DNA from: Glandiceps talaboti
Lineage: Eukaryota > Hemichordata > Enteropneusta > Spengelidae
Reading direction: 5' to 3'
Assembly (NCBI RefSeq): GCF_964340395.1
Contig: NC_135557.1
Span: 23,513,725 to 23,558,724, forward strand
Length of the DNA stretch: 45,000 bases
The translations under genes were made by a program, and so were the position numbers. Below, piece after piece: positions 1 to 11,501 of this stretch. The number at the start of each line of letters is the position of its first letter. Position 1 is the stretch's first letter. The notes beneath the pieces are model-generated. The model was not told the origin of the DNA, did not search any database, and worked only from the letters and a program-made list of their open reading frames with translations.

Positions 1-1
1 G

Positions 2-174
2 GTGATGACATTACTAATACCAAATATGCATGTCTTGACACTCTCTATTTCTCAAGACAAAGGGGTGTGTGTCATCAAATGTCGTTTTTTCAATAGAACT
101 TGGCTCTCACAGAAATACTCAAAATCGTCGAACACGGACGATAAAGTGCTGCGGGATTTATATGTGATTACAAA
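2..174 (+). pseudogene. Possible C-terminal half of an Ig exon cut by the window edge
   Basis: The frame starting at base 2 reads into a stretch resembling the F and G strands of an Ig domain: a cysteine in KCRFFN and an ending LRDLYVIT. This resembles the end of gene B exon 2 (CGDFFN ... NLYVI). A phase-1 GTAAGT donor is not seen; the nearest GT (GTGTGC at 175) gives phase 2. The gap to the next acceptor would be only about 90 bases, shorter than any other intron here. It could be an eroded exon of gene A or chance similarity. Confidence 0.3.
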
Positions 175-266
175 GTGTGCATAAACCAATATAACTCTAC
201 AAAGGCAGAAAAAAGTCTAACTGCACTTTTCCAAATTGAAGCTTTACCACCTTTAATCCATTTTAG

Positions 267-542
267 ACAAACCACATCTGGCAGTCATGGTTATTGGTGA
301 TGCAAGCGAAGATGGCAAAGTTATTGATGGCACAACAAACGTATCAATTAAATGCGAAGTTGAAGAGTCCAATCCACAAGTATGGTTTACCACATGGACA
401 GATACAGAGGAAGATGAACCGTTGCTGAGGTTTGACACAATAGATCTAGATGACCATGGTACCTACACATGTAAATCTAACAATACATTTTGGGATGGTA
501 CACAAGGTCAAGGGCAGACAAGCATTAATATTGATGTACAAT
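267..542 (+). CDS. Gene A exon A1: Ig domain
   Basis: A phase 1-1 exon of 92 codons encoding one I-set-like Ig domain. The acceptor follows CATTTTAG and the donor is T|GTAAGT. Visible landmarks are the B-strand Cys (residue 30), core Trp (about 44), the D-x-G-x-Y-x-C motif (63-69, DDHGTYTC) and the FG-region signature FWDGT (75-79). It ends in DVQ with the next codon split. The order and sequence match gene B exon B8, and both begin with K-P after the split codon. The ATG inside the exon is not a start. Confidence 0.88.
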
Positions 543-3500
543 GTAAGTAGGCATTATAGTATTTCCTATTCGACTTTCCGTATATTTATTGGTGGAGAAA
601 ATATATTATATTTGTTTTATAGCAGCATAAGTTGAATTGTTACATCTAACTATAAAAGCGGAATGCATAGTACTTCCGTTGCTGTAACAATCCTCCACCG
701 CACCCATCCCATCCCTGAAAACAAGTGAGTTTCTACTATTCGTGTACATCATTACTGTTCGTTTGTATGTCTATGTGTTTGTCTTTAAGAATGTATATAT
801 GTATGTATGTATGTATGCATGTATGTATGTATGTAGGTAGGTAGGTAGGTAGGTAGGTAGGTAGGTATGAATGTATGTATGTATGTATGTATGTATGTAT
901 GTATGTATGTATGTATGTATGTATGATTATGTTGGTGTTTTGTTTATTATACAACAAGAAATGGTCATATTGTGACGAAAATCAAAAACAAGTTCCTTCA
1001 TTTACAGCAAATATAGAGTAGATCGCAGTGTTAACCCTAGGGTCAACTGATCACTAAGATAAAAGTAATAGATATTGGCTATTTTTTATGATTATGAGAT
1101 GAAGGTTTGCACTTCAGGTCTATAAATATTGAAAGAATAATTTGTTAAATTGTAGCTATCTAGCCTTGATGCAGTATCATTAAAATCTGAGGTAAATAAA
1201 AAAATTAGACCCTTTCATCGAATTAGATATGTATTAATCAGCTTGTTCTTGATGTTGATTTCCATTACTTATCTTTGTCTATACCTGTCACTCATCATTA
1301 TTTGTTATTTAAAATATGTTTACTCATTACTCCTTTTTCTGTTATAGACCCTCCAATCGTCAATATAGTGGAAAATAGAGGAATTGCGGTAGAAGGGAAA
1401 GTGTTCACTGCATACTGTAATGCCATTGCGAATCCCACGGCTGCCATATCTTGGATACACCGAGGTGCGCTTAATACCAGTGGTGAAGAACTAAACATTG
1501 AAGATGTCACCAGAGACCACAGTGGAGAATACATTTGCCAGGCAGTTAATACGTATTGGAATGGATCGACTAATACCGTATCTGATGATGTAACTTTAGA
1601 TGTTCAATGTAAGTATTTGAAAATAATCACATTCTGGGCTTTCCCTACTGATAGCATTTTAACATGTTATACATTGTCGAATATAATGAATTCCATAGAC
1701 ATGATAAGTATACCTAGAGGTGCCTATCTTGTATATGTAGAGTAGTGGTGTAATTATGTTGTTTTATTATTAAAAGTTTATACAACTATAATTACAATGG
1801 AGAAACTATAATTCTGAAATATATTTCTTTACAGATCCCCCATCAGTTGAGGTTCTATCACCACTAGTTGTCTGTAAAGAAAGAGAAACAGTCACTTTAA
1901 GCTGTAGTGTAGTTGACGCCAATCCGATGGAAACTAACCTAACGTGGATTTTACAAAATGGTAATATTTATTCAAATGCCAATGTGTCACTTGATGACAT
2001 TAAACGTGAACTTTCTGGAAATTATACCTGCGATGCAACAAATATCTTCTACGACAATTCAGTTGGATATGGAAGTGGTGTAACAACTGTTGACGTTCAA
2101 TGTAAGTAGATATACATTTCAGCATTTATTTATCACATTCTAAAACTTCAGCAATGCAATTATGTTATTGTTTTTAAGAGCTAGCTGGAATTTTGGCAAA
2201 AAGCAATATTTTTTGAGTGAACTATCACGAAATTTTGAACAGAGAGCCGAAAAATATTAAGGGGTTGTAATAAGGCAAGGGAAATTGACACACCTTACTT
2301 TTCAAAAGTCCCAATCATTTGTTTGCGTGACTGAACTGTAAATATCATATTATTGGCATCATAGCAAGTCTGTTTTCTAATATTTCGAATTGTGTTGAAT
2401 TGACAGATTATCCTGACGTTTCTGTGAAACTGGATCTTGTACGATGTAAAGAAGGTGATGATATAACATTAGAGTGCACTGTAGATTCAAATCCACCACC
2501 TTCAGAGACAAAGTGGACAAAAGATGGAGTAACAAAGTCGAACAGTCTAATACATGCAATCAATGACGTCAAACGTGATGACATGGGGGTTTACAACTGT
2601 ACAGCTAAGATTAAATTCTATGATGGAGCCGATGGCATTGGTTTCAATGTAACGAATGTGATTGTTGAACGTAAGTATCATAAATATCTTCTTTTTTTAT
2701 TAGTTTTTACATTGATTTATAATTAGTCTTTCTTATTTTTGTTTATTTCCATGTCTATTATTTAGAACAAAGTTATTATCGCCATTTCATTTCCTTCGTA
2801 AAGTATTCATATGAATTTGAGCTATCGTGTTGTCTCTTCATACATTACAATAATTCCATGAATACGTATTGCATACATGTTTACTAGGTGACAGCGTTTT
2901 TGTTACTCCACAGACTTTCCGATCGTTCATATATTTGGTCCTGAAAATGCTACAATAGAGAATTCATCTAACAATTTGACCTGTACTGCTATGGAAGGAT
3001 TGCCTAGTCCAAGTAAGATTGAATTGGTGCACGTGAATGATACTGGTCCTACCATTGTGAAGACAGAAGAAGCCGAAGAAGGTGAAGGTGTTACTACACT
3101 TACCTATACCATGGAGAAAACTGAACGATGGAGGAATGGAAGTTATTATTGTAATGCAACGACAAAATTCTATGACGACTCAGAAGATAGTGAAATTGGG
3201 GTATTGATGGATATGTTAGTTTATTGTAAGTACATGTCAAATCTAACTTGATCGATAGGAATCATCGTCATTTCGTGCTACAAATGTGTCAAAAAATACA
3301 AGCATAGCACTGTCGATACATATGCAATATTTCGTATGGTGTAAGAAGAGTCAAAGTTTCCATATTTAATTGTGTACCGGAATCATTTGAAACGAAGTGT
3401 GTTATTTTGACGTATAACCACCAGTGACATGTTGGTTATAGGTACTCGGGGTATGGTCACTAGTTAGGGGTGTCCGTATAACAAAAAATGTATTCCAGAT

Positions 3501-6500
3501 AATGAACGAGAAGGATAAAATGGGGGCCAGTTTTAGTAGAGAGCTAGTCACAGACTAGCACTTGGTCTGAAACTATCTACAGACAAATAGAGATCAACGA
3601 CCGTTACCTCCAAACCACACTGAAGTCACATGAACTGGGAACTCAGCATGACTTTTGTAATGCGTATTCATTTCTGACGATGCTTTAATATGCAAATTTG
3701 TATTACAGATGAATTTAAACTAACCGCTTGCAGTATACATACAGAGGTTTGCTAAAGACATGCTAAATCATTATTAATCTTTTTTACGTCCATTTTTATT
3801 TCAAGATGTTCCAGGAATATTGAATACTGACAATGAGAACACTGTAATGGCAGAAATCGGAGAGACAGCTGAACTGATATGTAGAGTTGATGCATACCCT
3901 GATGCTACAATTACATGGAAAGATAAGTCTGGAGGTCGTGACGTAATAGAATTTGAAGGAACTGTAACAACTAGCACACTTACTCTAAACAAGGTTAAGA
4001 AATCTGATTTTAAAACATACACGTGTACTATTACCAATGGTGTAGGTGAACTCATAACTCATGATGTGAAACTCAGCGAAACAATAGGTAAATAAATGTG
4101 TCTTTCTTTCATATATGATTTTTAAAAAAAAAACTTTTTATAAAACCTTTTCTTCCTTTTCAACAATGTTTGTACTATAATATTTAGCTTGTTATGTGCG
4201 TTTGATCCTGACAATCGGGTGGTATATCAACGTGGATATTCATTTAATAGAATCCATCCTGCAATAAGCTTTTAGAATGTATTACAGTTGTCTTCAACAT
4301 TCATCTCAATATCAATCCAGTCAATGTCACATGAAATCAACAATATGCATGTACATGAACTTATTATGAACAATTTGTGTATTTTGTAGCTGAAAAAATC
4401 ACCGATGATTTAGACGTGGCAGCAATTAGTGGAATTTCTGCAGGCATTTTCTTGTTACTGATAATGGTGATCATGTTATCGGTTCTCGTTCATCGACAAC
4501 GAAAGAAAAAACGTCAACGACCATCTGGAGCAGGTAAGATTATTTCATTGTCCGCATTTCTACCATGACACATCTATACATCGTTTTCACGATCGAGAGT
4601 TACTGAATGTATAACAAGAACTTTGTACAGTAAGTGTACATATTGGCAATGCTAAATCATAGTGATATCTTTACTGATATATTTAACTAAACTTTATTTA
4701 TCAGTTAGTGTCATGATTGTAATTTTTGTTTGAAGTCATTGTAGAAATTCTTACTCTATGTTATTGGAAAATAGAATCAAATCAGAAGTTAAATGTAAAA
4801 ATATAATTATTCTAACTATTTTAATGCACCGATCGTTTTTTTTACAGAACTTACAGCGCTTGATCCTGTAAGGTATGTTATCTTGCATATTTCTTACTGT
4901 AGCCCTAAAACGCGGGAGGTACGTCAGATATAACCATATTGTGTCAATGAAGTACTCATAAATCGTCAGTGGAAAGCGTTTATATTTATTATATTTATAA
5001 ACATTTATAACATGTACACTCTCGCGTTGTACATAACCAATGCCTATAACCAAAAGAGAGGAACTAAACATATGAAAACACAAGCCTATTTCACTCAACT
5101 TGAAATGTTGCTACTTTGATTACTTTTTAAAAAAAGTATGTTTACCATTATAAACTGAATTTTTTCTCATTTCAGAATTGATGATGCATTTCATTCCGGG
5201 GAAACCAACACAGCTTTCATGCGATCTGCACCAGATGGTGGGGGAAACAATGTTGGTAATCTCTACACAGGTATTACATAATACTTTACTTCACGTTTCC
5301 AAGAAACATGCCCTTCACCACACTCCACCGTACGAGTTTTATTTGTATTTGTATTTATATTTGTATTTGTATTTACATTTATTTTTTTTTATTTTTTTAT
5401 TTTTTTTCACCATATTTATAAACAGAGGAGGAGTTTTATATTTAAAGAAAAGTGTACTTATAGTTACAATTAGTCAAAGTATGGAAAAAGTAACCGTATC
5501 AAAGTACTAGCTAGCAGTGTGATTTCCTTGGTTATTATGTACTGCAATTTACATAACCTAATTATTTAATTTTTTCCGTTTCTGATTCAGACAACACTTC
5601 AACATTTCAATCTGGAGCCACTAATGATAACAACAGAATGAGTAAAAATGTTGAGGATATGGATGATGAAAATGTTGGCGCCACATATGCAAAGTCATCC
5701 AAAACTCCTCGTCGTGATCAGGTAATGGTAAATTAATAAACTATTCAACATCTCCTTATCTTGACACATTTAAAGAACGCCAATACAGAGAGGTTGTTAC
5801 AATTCATGATATCATCATCCGGGCTTTTCAGATAAACCCTTACATACTTCTTAATAAGACTTTAAGTTGAAAAAGTTGAAATTTTTTTACCGAAGTGCTA
5901 TTTTATAAACCCAACATGTTGCTGTGAGTTGATAACAATAATCAATACAAGTGTACTACCAGATGTAAACTGAATGTCTTCCGTAAGGGCAAAGTTTTGA
6001 AATTGTTGTTCCTACAGACAATTATTGGAATACAACAGAACATATGTAATAAGTTATTTTTCTCATTGATTGCTATTTGCTCATTGCTGTTAGTGATCTC
6101 CTGGCCAACCACAACATGTACTGTGACATTTGTTGAGAATGTAAAAAAGAAATAAGCGCGTCGTCGTACCACTTTAGACAAATTTCCTGATGAGAAACTA
6201 TTTTCTCCTTTTTAATATTAAATTTGAAGCGTGCATTCTTGAGATATAGCCTAATTACCGAAAAATATTAATTACGTAAATTGCTCATTAATAATCACGG
6301 GATTTTTACCAAAACCTATTCAAGTCTTGCCATAACCCTACGAAATACATCATTACAATTTCGTTTGAATTGAGCAAGCCGTTATGGAGAAAACGATGAC
6401 ACAGAGAGACACACAGACACACACACTTCTACCCATAAATATATCTTTTCCTTACGGAAGAAAAAATGACAGAAATACGTCGAGTTGAAATTTCTGACAT

Positions 6501-6998
6501 TTATCATCTAAGATCACATGTCAATGAGAAGTTAGTTTTATCAATACTCGTGGGTATACTATTATATAAGAAGTAACAAGAAATAAGTAAGATGTAGGAA
6601 TTGTACATTGCTTCTCTTGCTAGCACTGTATAACTAGTCGACTGTTCTATTGAAACCAGACAGCTTGGTGACTCTGGTGACTTGCACGCTCTTTCTGTTT
6701 ACCAATCGTTAACCCTAGGTTGAACTCTCCGATCCCTTAGTATACAAATGTACTAGCTACTACGTATACTAGTTCGTGTATTTAGTTCATCGTGTACGCA
6801 AAACATCTCCCGTTCATACCCGGAACATGATATTTCAGACGACTGGCAGAATAACTCAAAATCCAAAACACGGTCTTGGCATAGATACATACTCGGACCT
6901 TTTAACTAGATGCATGTTAACGAATGGCAATAACACATGAGTGGCATCACTGTCACCAAACATGTCAACATTTCCACGTACGTACGTACGTACGTACG

Positions 6999-7029
<31 letters not shown>

Positions 7030-8159
7030 TGTATGTATGTATGTATGTATGTATGTATGTATGTATGTATAATACATTGCTATTTGCGGCCATTATTAAA
7101 ATCCTTTCAAAAAAATTAAGAAAAAGTAATTAACAAAAAAGTGTCTATTTTCTTTTAAATCTTGTTGTAATGTTGAATAGTTTTTTAAGAACTCATCGAC
7201 TGTATTCGTTTTACTGTTCATTGAGATGGACATACAATATTATGTATTGCAGTCCCGTTGACATGTTTGAATGACAGTTGTCTGAGCGTTGGTGTATATT
7301 GTTGGATAGATAGTAGTATGCGTGTGTGAAAGTATGCTCACCTTCATGAAAATCGTCTTGCCAAATGAGATCCCCTCACTATTCGAAATTCCACTAGTAA
7401 TGTTGTGACTGTTGATAAGAAATCAAATGTCTCACGAAGCTTTCCTCAATTATTAAACAAGTTGTCTCAGTTAGCATTACCTGCTCTATTGTGTGGATAC
7501 TGTTGTCCCACCTATTGAAGATGGAGAGCATACCTGACCTAAATTATATTTTCATGCAAAATGCAAACAAAATATTTGTGTTGTAATATTAGAGCAAATT
7601 ATGACAAACTGTGGCGTGGGAAATGAGTGACATTCATTTGTAAATGAAATTCTAAAAACATCATTTCATCACATGCTCTGTTCCTATCCTCCATATGGCG
7701 TGATGTACATGGAGAAATTGAAAAGAAAAATAGATACCAAATCAAGAAGTATGCTTGATTCTCTGCGATATAGATATAGAAAGTGTGATCAATAACAACC
7801 AACACAGTGTCAATTTTCCTTCGATAATTCTTGTTGCTTGCTTAAATTAATTCATACATTAATGAATACAGTCGATGAACTCATAAAAATGTTTCAACAT
7901 AGCATTGTTTAAAAGGGAATACATATTTAACAGTTACCAATTACCTATATGTAAAAAAATGGAAAGATAAAGGCCGTGAATTGCCACATATTATTGCCTG
8001 TCTTCATTTGTCTAGACTGGTGCCAATCGTGGTAGTATCATCTATGCAGACTTAGACCACTCGTTGGCCCAAGGACAACAACGTCCCATGAAGAAAAAAC
8101 CTGAGACAGAGGAAACAGAATATGCTAAAATAGACTTTGCAAAATTGTCAAAGAAGTGA
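267..8159 (+). CDS. Gene A: multi-Ig transmembrane receptor with ITIM/ITSM tail (5' partial, 11 exons)
   Basis: Joined exons are 267-542, 1348-1608, 1835-2101, 2407-2670, 2914-3225, 3806-4087, 4390-4533, 4848-4872, 5176-5270, 5591-5721 and 8016-8159. They total 2201 nt and, with one base carried in from an upstream exon, read through to TGA as 733 residues. Six Ig domains come first, then a transmembrane helix with a basic stop-transfer run (HRQRKKKRQR), then a tail ending in IIYADL and TEYAKI. In known ITIM receptors (Siglec, SIRP, LILRB families) such motifs recruit SHP-1/SHP-2 when phosphorylated; that role is inferred here. No start codon or signal peptide lies in the window, so more Ig exons and the promoter should lie upstream. 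The gene is a tandem paralogue of gene B. The ligand is unknown. Confidence 0.88.
543..1347. other. Intron A1-A2, with tetranucleotide array
   Basis: Non-coding. It holds the ATGT/AGGT array at 791-925 and the phrase gttaaccctaggg near 1031, which recurs in similar form near 6709. Nothing else was recognised. Confidence 0.7.
791..925. repeat. (ATGT)n/(AGGT)n microsatellite
   Basis: Tetranucleotide tracts of ATGT flank an inner AGGT block at about 835-866. Confidence 0.95.
1348..1608 (+). CDS. Gene A exon A2: Ig domain
   Basis: An 87-codon phase 1-1 exon after a GTTATAG acceptor, ending at a T|GTAAGT donor. It begins with the classic inter-domain YPP (Y split by the intron). It has B-strand Cys 24, core Trp 36, D-H-S-G-E-Y-I-C with Cys 64, and the signature NTYWNGS. 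It is the counterpart of B9, sharing the VNI-EN/INI-DN start, the V-E-G turn and the ANP loop. Confidence 0.9.
1835..2101 (+). CDS. Gene A exon A3: Ig domain with extra cysteine
   Basis: An 89-codon phase 1-1 exon starting YPPSVEV. The core Ig residues are Cys 24, Trp 38 and Cys 66 (GNYTC), followed by the signature IFYDNS. An additional cysteine at residue 14 (VVCKER) lies in the A'/B region and is shared with A4, B10 and B11. It is the counterpart of B10, which shares the VVDANP loop. Confidence 0.9.
2407..2670 (+). CDS. Gene A exon A4: Ig domain with extra cysteine
   Basis: An 88-codon phase 1-1 exon. The acceptor is TTGACAG and the donor is C|GTAAGT. Core residues are Cys 24, Trp 37 and Cys 65 (MGVYNC), then the signature FYDGADGIG. 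An extra Cys 14 lies in RCKEGDD. It has the same length as the broken gene B exon B11, whose matching position reads V-C-stop-E-G-D. Confidence 0.9.
2914..3225 (+). CDS. Gene A exon A5: Ig domain lacking the core Trp
   Basis: A 104-codon phase 1-1 exon between a CTCCACAG acceptor and T|GTAAGT. It has B-strand Cys 24 and F-strand Cys 80 (GSYYC), followed by FYDDSED. No tryptophan sits where strand C should carry it; the segment reads KIELVH. The counterpart B12 has the same loss (RITLYH) and the same long C'-E region, so the loss predates the duplication. Confidence 0.88.
3226..3805. other. Intron A5-A6
   Basis: 580 bases with no recognisable gene or repeat apart from a short imperfect palindrome near 3415-3445. 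Confidence 0.6.
3806..4087 (+). CDS. Gene A exon A6: membrane-proximal Ig domain
   Basis: A 94-codon phase 1-1 exon with Cys 26, Trp 38 and Cys 74 (KTYTC). It ends at G|GTAAAT. Unlike the other domains it has a plain I-set FG loop (TNGVGEL) without the aromatic-aromatic-Asp signature. It matches B13, sharing the TGTV/EGTV-TST stretch and the VKKS motif. Confidence 0.88.
4390..4533 (+). CDS. Gene A exon A7: transmembrane segment and stop-transfer
   Basis: A 48-codon phase 1-1 exon with a TTTTGTAG acceptor and G|GTAAGA donor. After a short acidic stalk (ITDDLD), residues about 10-34 form one hydrophobic helix. A strongly basic run (HRQRKKKRQR) follows, as expected on the cytoplasmic side of a type I protein. 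There is no charged residue in the helix, so there is no sign of pairing with an ITAM adaptor. Confidence 0.88.
4848..4872 (+). CDS. Gene A exon A8: 25-nt cytoplasmic micro-exon
   Basis: A micro-exon between a strong polypyrimidine acceptor (TTTTTTTTACAG) and AG|GTATGT. It adds ELTALDPV plus a split Arg and changes the intron phase from 1 to 2. It is supported by the counterpart B15, which also goes from phase 1 to phase 2, and by the frame continuing into A9. Confidence 0.7.
5176..5270 (+). CDS. Gene A exon A9: cytoplasmic tail
   Basis: A 95-nt exon, phase 2 in and phase 1 out. It encodes a Gly/Asn-rich linker including AFMRSAPDGG; the counterpart B16, also 95 nt, has GMVRTAPDGT at the same place. 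The single tyrosine (NLYT) is not in an ITIM context. The frame used here differs from the longest open frame over the region, which starts at an unrelated ATG. Confidence 0.8.
5337..5408. repeat. TTTGTA-type hexamer and T-rich tract
   Basis: About ten diverged copies of a TTTGTA/TTTATA hexamer run into T-rich sequence. Confidence 0.85.
5591..5721 (+). CDS. Gene A exon A10: cytoplasmic tail
   Basis: A 131-nt exon after TGATTCAG, ending in CAG|GTAATG at phase 0. It encodes an acidic, Asn-rich segment with one tyrosine (GATYAKS), which does not meet the ITIM consensus because the +3 residue is Ser. The start (D-N-T-S-T-F) resembles the start of B17 (ETVMSTF). Confidence 0.8.
5722..8015. other. 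Long intron A10-A11 before the ITIM exon
   Basis: A 2.3-kb intron that separates the tail body from the ITIM exon. It holds the ACGT/ATGT array at 6976-7070 and no recognisable coding sequence. Splicing past or failing to reach this last exon would give a receptor without its inhibitory motifs. Confidence 0.6.
6976..7070. repeat. (ACGT)n then (ATGT)n microsatellite
   Basis: Six ACGT units followed by ATGT units. The ACGT part is self-complementary. Confidence 0.95.
8016..8159 (+). CDS. Gene A exon A11: terminal exon with ITIM and ITSM-like motifs
   Basis: A 48-codon last exon after acceptor TTTGTCTAG (phase 0), ending at TGA 8157-8159. At 8037-8054 it encodes IIYADL, a full match to the ITIM consensus (S/I/V/L)xYxx(I/V/L). 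At 8115-8132 it encodes TEYAKI, matching the ITSM consensus TxYxx(V/I). The two tyrosines are 26 residues apart, in the range typical of tandem SHP-binding motifs, and lie close to the C terminus as in Siglecs. Gene B has no equivalent exon. The function is inferred from motifs only. Confidence 0.85.
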   Translation, partial: TGANRGSIIYADLDHSLAQGQQRPMKKKPETEETEYAKIDFAKLSKK

Positions 8160-10133
8160 TCAGATTTCATCGGATGGATGGATTGATGGTGGTGGGAGAT
8201 TGAATTTATCTTTCGGTTTCATTAGTCAGTAATTTTTTCAATCTAACTTTAGATACATATTGTAATATACATTGCTATCGTGGCTTTGAAGTAAACAGTA
8301 CTAGTCATAATATAGAACTTCAACGTCATAATGTATATTCTCGTAGAATTATGGATTTGATTTACGTGTTGTGTTGATCTTCAAAAATGATAAAATGAAT
8401 GAACTTGATTGACCTTGATATTGATGCAAACAGAAGACAATTTATTGCTAAGAAAATGATGTGTATACCACATGTCCTTGTGGCGGGAGGGGTGGCGATT
8501 GTAGGAAACAAGACACCATTAAAATACTAGCGTATTCAGGGTCAAAGTTTATACAGGCAAATTAATCATGTATGGTAGAGATACCACGACCTTACAACTT
8601 ACAAGAGTTATTGTCAAATTGTGATCATTGAAAGTACACGCGGTGTATGTCTTTCTAAGGGGCGCGCTAAATGACGTTGTTGTTCTCTTTAAATTACAAT
8701 ATTATACACATTGAACAGAATTAGCAGGAAGAAAGTGATTTTAATTCATAAATAATTCAGTAGTAACGATGTGGGGACGAATGGTTGTTGGAGGCGGGAC
8801 GTTTATCTTAGACAACAAAGACAGTTTTTTTATCACATTGAAATATTTTTTGTGTGTTTTAGAGTAAATGGGATCAAGGGAACAATAATGTAATTCCTTG
8901 TTTACTAGTTTCGTTGTTTGTAAATCATTTTGTTTTATTTACAAAAATGTAATATTTATTGACAACATGCTACAGCTTATCAAAAAATTAATGAACATTT
9001 ATATCCACATAAATCAATGTATGACATTTCGCTCATATGATTATGACATTGATAACTTTGAGAGAACACAATATGACTTAATGCTAATAGCAACTATATA
9101 ATTCGGATAATTGAGTCAGCATTTGTTTAAATGTGTTTCCTGATAGATCAATTCCTTTTGACAATCATAAACAAATGTCCGATTACAGTCTTGATGTCAC
9201 CAGTAGAAAGATGGCATTGACTGAAAGTGGTTTATGGGTACCTATAGTAGTTTGTATTGATATTTTATGGCAATATATTTCTTCTTAATTCACCATTGCT
9301 GGTGTGTCTAATAATTATTGTCCATTTAAACATTGGCATTTCATTTCATTTATATTTTGAAAATAATTTTAATGGGATATATATTGAAATTGATAATTTA
9401 CATATGGTGTTGCCCATACAATAATTTATATTTCTAGAATGTGATATATTTGATAACAAGGTGTATCTATTTGCTATTAATAATAAGTATTTGTTATTCT
9501 TAATGCACACTGCATTTATTAAGCAGAGTAAAAATCAGTTTACTTTTTAGAGAGATATGAAACTCATTAACAGGTTGAATTTTGTAAAAATTGTACCGAC
9601 ATGCAAAAGTCAACTACATGTTGTTAACACAAGAAACTGTAGTTTAGGAATTCATTTACTAGTTCTAGTAAAAAAAATATACTATACAGTACTGTATGTC
9701 TGGAATAGGAATGCGTCCATTCATCTAGAATAATGCCAACTGCATCATGCTCGATTCTATTGGACTTTTACATTTTCAAAACGTTGCTCGGTAGACACAT
9801 TCATGTGTTCATTGTTTTCGTTCGGAAGTTATAATCTTTTCAACGATTATAACCGAGAAACTTAACTATTGAATCCTGCTCGCTATACTGGCTCGTTAGA
9901 TATGTTATCAGACGAACGACTTGTCAAGCCAAATAGCAATGTTACTGGACTAGAATTTACATTACATATCACTTTGCCGATATTATGTAAACAGTCAAGA
10001 TGAGGAATTAATCATCTCAAAGTATATTTCTATATCCTGGGTGTGTTTTATTTGCATATGTTGGGCTAACTAATTTTCTTTCACTTTTTAAACAAGAGGT
10101 TAACAACAATAATGAATTAGTTTGATTTATATG

Positions 10134-10139
10134 AATAAA
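10134..10139 (+). terminator. Candidate poly(A) signal for gene A
   Basis: AATAAA about 2 kb after the gene A stop, followed by T/G-containing sequence. A variant ATTAAA at 8518-8523 is nearer and could be used instead. Confidence 0.25.
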
Positions 10140-10244
10140 GCTACGCTTGTGCTGCCATAATGAATTATTGACTGTCATTTTTGTCAATATCTGACAACTT
10201 AGGTTTGTAGAAGTATTTTTTTTCAGATTTTGGACCAGGCAGGT

Positions 10245-10274
10245 AATTTATCAATTTTGTTTAATTGATAAATT
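10245..10274. repeat. Short perfect hairpin
   Basis: Arms of 12 bp (aatttatcaatt and its complement) with a 6-base loop. No function is evident. Confidence 0.7.
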
Positions 10275-11433
10275 GAAATCGTAGAACAGTTGTGTAGAAA
10301 ATCAGACGGCAATCGACAGCATCAGGGAGACGGAGTGTAATGATAATAATCTTATATCAAAGTAAACCATACTGAATTAAAACATTAAATGTCAGAACTT
10401 TTAAATAATGTGTATTGGTGGACACTGAGAGCTAAGAGAGCTATGTCAACTTTGACCCGACAATCCAAATACTTGTACATGTAAGAGCCATATATCACTC
10501 CCAGACTATTCACAGCTTCAAACCTTATAATTCAAGACAGTAGCACGGCTGGGCAACATGCTAGCTATCAATACTAATAGAAAACGAAGTTTGAATAACA
10601 TTGGTGTATCGAGTTGTGTAAAATAGCAGCGGCAACAACAAGAACACGAATGCGTTTCAATGCACTTTGCGTCGATCTAGGTGTCTCCTCAGCCCCTGTA
10701 AAGAAGCTGAAGCAGTGGAAACAATGTCATGTATACTAATGGTTGTCAGAGTGTTATATTCGGAATAATTTATGACCTCTATATTAGTGTGAAATGAATA
10801 TATTTACTGATTATCAGCCATATTTAATGTTGTACCAGGAGTGAGAATTAGTCGGTGATAGGGGAATCGTATTATAGAGAAAATTTACTGTAAAAGTCAA
10901 ATTACACAATTTACTAGTTTTCAGCCACATAAGACGTTGTTTCCTCGTACGTTGTTTGCTAGACTAATAATTAAGAAATGGGTGTGAAGCAAAATTCAGG
11001 CGCTACTTTATACCATCCAGAAAGTTAATCTGACCTAAATCCCATTGCCATGTGGTTTCAATGAAGAGTCCTTGTGTATGAACTTTGTAAGAGTAACTAG
11101 TTTATCTCAACGGCTTGCTGAAGGGTACAGCGGTGACTAACGCACAATAGGAAATGTTGGTTTGAATGATTTGGTTGTCGGAAATCTGTATATACTGTAT
11201 TGTGTACCCACGTATTGAGAAGTAAGCTATAACTATTAACTGACGTGCTAATGGATGGATATTCCCTTAATTTGATGGCGCAGAGAAAGACGAACATATA
11301 AAACTAATTTTGGTGTATTCAATAGGTGAATATCCAAAAAACGTAAGGAATTAAATTAAGAAATGGAATCTCTAATGAAATTTAATACAAACTTAACAAT
11401 GACCCTCGAGGTGAAACCATCGAACTTCATTTT

Positions 11434-11481
<48 letters not shown>

Positions 11482-11501
11482 AAAAACAACAACAACAACA
11501 C
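11434..11501. repeat. (CAA)n microsatellite
   Basis: A trinucleotide run with one interruption. It produces an artefactual poly-Cys open frame on the minus strand. Confidence 0.95.

Noticed and set aside
5178-5510. 110-codon frame starting MMMHFIPG
   Set aside because: It overlaps exon A9 in the wrong frame; the splice phase and the match to B16 support the other frame.
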